Of a stretch of 8,040 nt of DNA, positions 5,743 through 8,040 are shown in pieces. The stretch's first letter is position 1. Every line of letters starts with the position of its first letter. Origin of the DNA: Pseudomonadota bacterium (GTDB lineage Bacteria > Pseudomonadota > Alphaproteobacteria > Acetobacterales > Acetobacteraceae); assembly GCA_021784255.1 (NCBI GenBank), contig JAJXSZ010000135.1, positions 1-8,040 of the forward strand, read 5' to 3'. The notes beneath the pieces were generated by a model. The model made no database searches, was not told the origin of the DNA, and was given only the letters and a program-made list of their open reading frames with translations. The translations under genes and the position numbers were made by a program.

Positions 5743-6603
5743 TCAGGCGGTCGGCATCCAGACCTCCGGGACGAACTGGTAGCCTTCGCCGGCCTTCACG
5801 ACATGGCCGAAGGTCGGGAAGTCGAGATGCATGCCGCAGACCCGCAGCTTGTCCGCGGCGGCCATGTCGAAGACGCGCGCGCGCGTCGCGCGGGCCTGCT
5901 CGACATCGGTGTCGAACAGCATCCCTGCCTTCGGCTGGCGGAATTGCAGGCCCGGCAGGTGAACGATGTCGCCCCAGATCAGCAGCGCGTCGCTGCCCTG
6001 ATCGAGCAGCCAGCCGCTATGGCCGGGCGTGTGGCCGGGGAAGTGCCGGGCCCGCAGCCCGGGCACCGCCTCCTGCCCGTCCTTCACCAGCTTGAGACGG
6101 TTGCGATACGGCGCGAGCGCGGTCCGGGCGGTGGCAAAGGCGCCCTTCACCGCCTCCGGCGCCGCCGCCTCGCGGGCCTCGTCGAGCCAGTAGCCGGCCT
6201 CGGCCTCGTGCAACACGATTTGCGCTTCGGGGAAGTAGGCGCCGCCGTGCTCGTCGACGAGCCCGCTCACATGGTCCACGTGCGCATGGGTGATGAGGAT
6301 GGTGCGGATGGCGTTGGAGTCGATGCCCAGGCGCGCCAGGCGCGGACGAACCTGGCCGCCGCCCATGTTGGCGCCGACCCCGCTGTCCACGAGGATGTGC
6401 TGGCCGCCGAGCGTGATGAGAAACGCGCTGACCGTGATGCGCGCCGGCAGGCGGCGGAAATTGCCGCGCAGGATCGCGTCCGCCTCCTCCGCCGGAAGAC
6501 CGGCGACGACCCCGGTTCCGGCCTCGAAAACCAGGTCGTTGAGCGCGGTGACGGTGGCGCCGCCGACGGTCAGGTGATGGATGCCGGAATTGATGTTCTG
6601 CAC
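5743..6603 (-). CDS. Metallo-beta-lactamase-fold hydrolase
   Basis: This 286-residue zinc hydrolase is of the MBL superfamily, closest in style to the methyl parathion hydrolase/AHL-lactonase-like group; the natural substrate cannot be told. Every metal ligand of the binuclear site is present: His106, His108, Asp110 and His111 in THAHVDH, His191 in PGHTPGH, Asp212 in WGDIVH, and His259 in GMHLDFP. The N-terminal strand pattern VGGATVTALND and the LVDSGVGANMGG turn (71-82) are typical. There is no signal peptide, so it should be cytosolic. It starts with GTG: a canonical AAGGAG ribosome-binding site (6615-6610) lies exactly 6 bases upstream, which fixes this start. It follows the SDR gene by 38 bp on the same strand and is probably cotranscribed with it. 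It is convergent with mltG, 52 bp away. Confidence 0.91.
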   Translation of the reverse strand: MQNINSGIHHLTVGGATVTALNDLVFEAGTGVVAGLPAEEADAILRGNFRRLPARITVSAFLITLGGQHILVDSGVGANMGGGQVRPRLARLGIDSNAIRTILITHAHVDHVSGLVDEHGGAYFPEAQIVLHEAEAGYWLDEAREAAAPEAVKGAFATARTALAPYRNRLKLVKDGQEAVPGLRARHFPGHTPGHSGWLLDQGSDALLIWGDIVHLPGLQFRQPKAGMLFDTDVEQARATRARVFDMAAADKLRVCGMHLDFPTFGHVVKAGEGYQFVPEVWMPTA

Positions 6604-6609
6604 GGTCGG

Positions 6610-6615
6610 CTCCTT
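6610..6615 (-). promoter_or_regulatory. Canonical ribosome-binding site deciding a GTG start
   Basis: On the minus strand AAGGAG is followed by six bases and GTG (6603-6601). It is the strongest Shine-Dalgarno sequence in the window and supports GTG as the true start of the metallo-beta-lactamase-fold gene. Confidence 0.8.
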
Positions 6616-6641
6616 GTTGGCCTCGGCGCCAATTCTGAACC

Positions 6642-7448
6642 TCAGGGGCGATCGCGCAAGCCTTGCCCGCGAAAGTCAGGCTTGCCGCCGTGCCCGGCCA
6701 GCAGGGCGAGCGCCCAGGGCGCCGGCAGCGCCCCGATGGCACGTGCGAGTGCCGCCATCCACCACGGAAAGGCGATGCGCAGCCGGCCCCGCGCGAGGCC
6801 TCGCAGGATGATCGCGGCCGCGCGTTCCGCCGGCATCAGGCTGGGCATCGGATAGGGGTTCCCCGCCGTCATCGGGGTGGCGATGAAGCCCGGGCAGACG
6901 CTGGCCAGATGGATGCCGGCGCGCCGCGCGGCCGGCGACTGGCCCAGCACCCAGGCATCGACCGCTGCCTTGGAGGCGGCATAGGCGGGCGCTCCCGGGG
7001 CCGGCAGGAAGGCCGCGATCGAGGCGATGGCGGCGATGGTGCCGCGCCGCCCGTCCGCGCCCCTTTCCTGCCCCGCCATCAGCTCGAGCGCCGGCCAGAC
7101 CGTGTTGAGCACGCCATCGAGGTTGACCGCGAACAGGGCGCGGGACTGCGCCTCCGATTCCGCGCCCGCGGTGCCGGTGCCGGCCGAGATCCCGGCATTG
7201 GCGATGACCAGATCGAGCCGCCGCTCGCGCCCGGCGGCGGTGATCCAGCCCCGCATCGCCGCCTCGTCGCGCACATCGGCGGGATCCGTGCTGACCGTCG
7301 CCCCGCGGCCGCGGCAGGCCGCGGCGACGCCGGCCAGCCGCGTCTCGTCGCGACCGCCGAGATGCAGCACGACGTCGGGGCCGGCCAGCGCCCGAGCCAG
7401 GGCCGCGCCGATCCCACTCGACGCACCGGTGATGAGCGCGGACCGCAT
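6642..7448 (-). CDS. SDR-family NAD(P)-dependent oxidoreductase
   Basis: This is a classical short-chain dehydrogenase of 268 residues with an unknown substrate. The Rossmann motif TGASSGIG lies at 7-14, a likely NADP-preferring Arg at 33 (GGRDETRL), Asp58 in the ADVRD segment, and NAG at 84-86. The complete catalytic tetrad is Asn109, Ser143, Tyr156 and Lys160. After the PGFIATPMT loop (186-194) the C-terminus is longer and more hydrophobic than in FabG: FPWWMAALARAIGALPAPWALALLAG-type residues at about 227-252 may form a membrane-associated or dimer helix. It resembles the DltE/COG0300-like group rather than FabG. The start at 7448 is favoured by a GAGG ribosome-binding site 7 bases upstream and puts the Rossmann motif at residue 7; in-frame ATGs further upstream (7463, 7550) are less likely. 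It diverges from yicC and is followed by the hydrolase gene. Confidence 0.9.
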   Translation of the reverse strand: MRSALITGASSGIGAALARALAGPDVVLHLGGRDETRLAGVAAACRGRGATVSTDPADVRDEAAMRGWITAAGRERRLDLVIANAGISAGTGTAGAESEAQSRALFAVNLDGVLNTVWPALELMAGQERGADGRRGTIAAIASIAAFLPAPGAPAYAASKAAVDAWVLGQSPAARRAGIHLASVCPGFIATPMTAGNPYPMPSLMPAERAAAIILRGLARGRLRIAFPWWMAALARAIGALPAPWALALLAGHGGKPDFRGQGLRDRP

Positions 7449-7449
7449 G

Positions 7450-7478
7450 TTGGGCCTCGGCATCCGGACTGATACAAG
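7450..7478 (+). promoter_or_regulatory. Weak candidate yicC promoter
   Basis: TTGGGC (7450-7455) and TACAAG (7473-7478) are spaced by 17 bp in the short divergent region between the SDR gene and yicC. Each matches the consensus only moderately (three and four of six). A promoter is expected because yicC is cut off from the upstream plus-strand operon by two opposite-strand genes. Initiation here would start near 7485 and favour the yicC start at 7571 over the ATG at 7484. Confidence 0.25.
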
Positions 7479-7570
7479 ACGCCATGCAGCAGACGGCATC
7501 GGCGCCCGCGACGCAATCCCGTGGGCCATCGGCAGACGCGACGGCGGCACGGCCCGGCAAGGTTCAATCG

Positions 7571-8040
7571 ATGACGGGATTCGGCCGCGCCGACGGCACC
7601 GCCGGCGGCCATGGCTTCGTCTGGGAGCTGCGCAGCGTCAACGGGCGCGGGCTCGACCTGCGCCTGCGTCTGCCGCCGGGCTGCGACGCGCTGGAGCCGG
7701 CGCTGCGCGAGGCGGCGGGGCGGCTCAGGCGCGGCAACGTTGCCGCGACGCTGACCCTCGCGCGCGAGACCGATGCGAAGGTGGCCATCGACGCCGCGGC
7801 GCTGGAGCAGGCGCTGGCGGCGGCCGCCGCGCTCGCCTCGCGCATCACCGACGCGCCGCCGCCGCGGGCGGAGGCGCTGCTGGCGCTGCCAGGGGTGATG
7901 CGGGCCGGGCGCGAGGAGTTCGACCCCGGCGCCGACGATGCGGCGGCCGCGGCGCTTCGCGAAGGCTTCACCGCAGCGCTGGCGGCGCTGCACGCGGCGC
8001 GCGCGGCGGAGGGCGCGCGCCTGGCCGAGGTGGTCGGCCG
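7571..8040 (+). CDS. yicC: YicC family endoribonuclease, 5' part (runs off the window)
   Basis: This is the N-terminal 156 codons of a YicC-type protein (about 290 residues in E. coli); the 3' end lies beyond the window. YicC proteins are RNases implicated in RNA turnover and stress survival. The family signature MTGFGRADG opens the protein, followed by ELRSVNGRGLDLRLRLP, LRRGNVAATLTLAR and ALLALPGVM. These match the YicC_N domain order, and the frame has no interruption. The start at 7571 has AAGG 8 bases upstream and gives the usual N-terminus. An in-frame ATG at 7484 would add 29 Ala/Thr/Pro-rich residues and has no evident ribosome-binding site. In many alphaproteobacteria yicC directly follows mltG and precedes gmk; here two inverted genes intervene. 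The divergent SDR gene begins 122 bp away. Confidence 0.92.
   Translation, partial: MTGFGRADGTAGGHGFVWELRSVNGRGLDLRLRLPPGCDALEPALREAAGRLRRGNVAATLTLARETDAKVAIDAAALEQALAAAAALASRITDAPPPRAEALLALPGVMRAGREEFDPGADDAAAAALREGFTAALAALHAARAAEGARLAEVVG

Noticed and set aside
3641..5782. A 713-codon plus-strand frame overlapping fabF and mltG
   Set aside because: It is an out-of-frame shadow. Only its last codons matter, because they show where mltG would end without the 26-bp duplication.
5803..6855. 350-codon plus-strand frame opposite the MBL-fold gene
   Set aside because: The minus strand has all seven metal ligands and a canonical ribosome-binding site; the plus frame has no recognisable features.
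5743..7448. Mobile element carrying the SDR and MBL-fold genes
   Set aside because: No transposase, integrase, terminal inverted repeat or target duplication is seen at either edge; the 26-bp repeat is a local tandem copy of mltG coding sequence, not an insertion footprint.

Overview
The window is very GC-rich, densely coding chromosomal DNA. The order fabD-fabG-acpP-fabF-mltG followed by yicC, the style of the proteins (TGASGGIG in FabG, RSVNGRG in YicC) and the base composition suggest an alphaproteobacterium, probably of the Rhodospirillales/Acetobacteraceae type. That placement is inferred from gene order and protein style, not from a search. I see no tRNA, rRNA, CRISPR array, insertion sequence or phage gene.

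Layout. Bases 1-163 hold no convincing gene. They contain a 17-bp tandem repeat and a candidate minus-strand promoter pointing off the left edge. On the minus strand, a class II glutamine amidotransferase (354-1142) is followed 7 bp downstream by a 60-residue proline-rich single-TM protein (164-346). A divergent 149-bp spacer with a perfect TTGACA box separates them from the plus-strand fatty-acid cluster: fabD (1292-2251), fabG (2262-3014), acpP (3179-3418) and fabF (3444-4706). The lytic transglycosylase gene mltG (4719-5690) follows in the same direction. Next come two minus-strand genes, an SDR oxidoreductase (6642-7448) and a metallo-beta-lactamase-fold hydrolase (5743-6603), transcribed in that order and convergent with mltG. 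The window ends in the 5' part of yicC (plus strand, 7571 onward), which diverges from the SDR gene.

How the genes work together. FabD loads malonyl groups onto the AcpP phosphopantetheine arm, FabF condenses them with the growing acyl chain, and FabG reduces the resulting 3-ketoacyl-ACP. This is the elongation core of type II fatty acid synthesis. MltG is an inner-membrane enzyme that cleaves nascent peptidoglycan glycan strands, so the cluster links membrane and wall synthesis. YicC is an RNase-type protein that follows mltG in many alphaproteobacteria; here the SDR/hydrolase pair lies between them in the opposite orientation.

Most of the window is ordinary core metabolism and I do not see a new multi-gene system. 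The points most worth a second look are: a perfect 26-bp tandem duplication at the mltG 3' end that creates both the present stop codon and a strong hairpin at a convergent gene junction; the inverted two-gene insertion between mltG and yicC; an Asn-to-Asp change at the FabG catalytic tetrad; and the small proline-rich membrane protein coupled to the amidotransferase gene.
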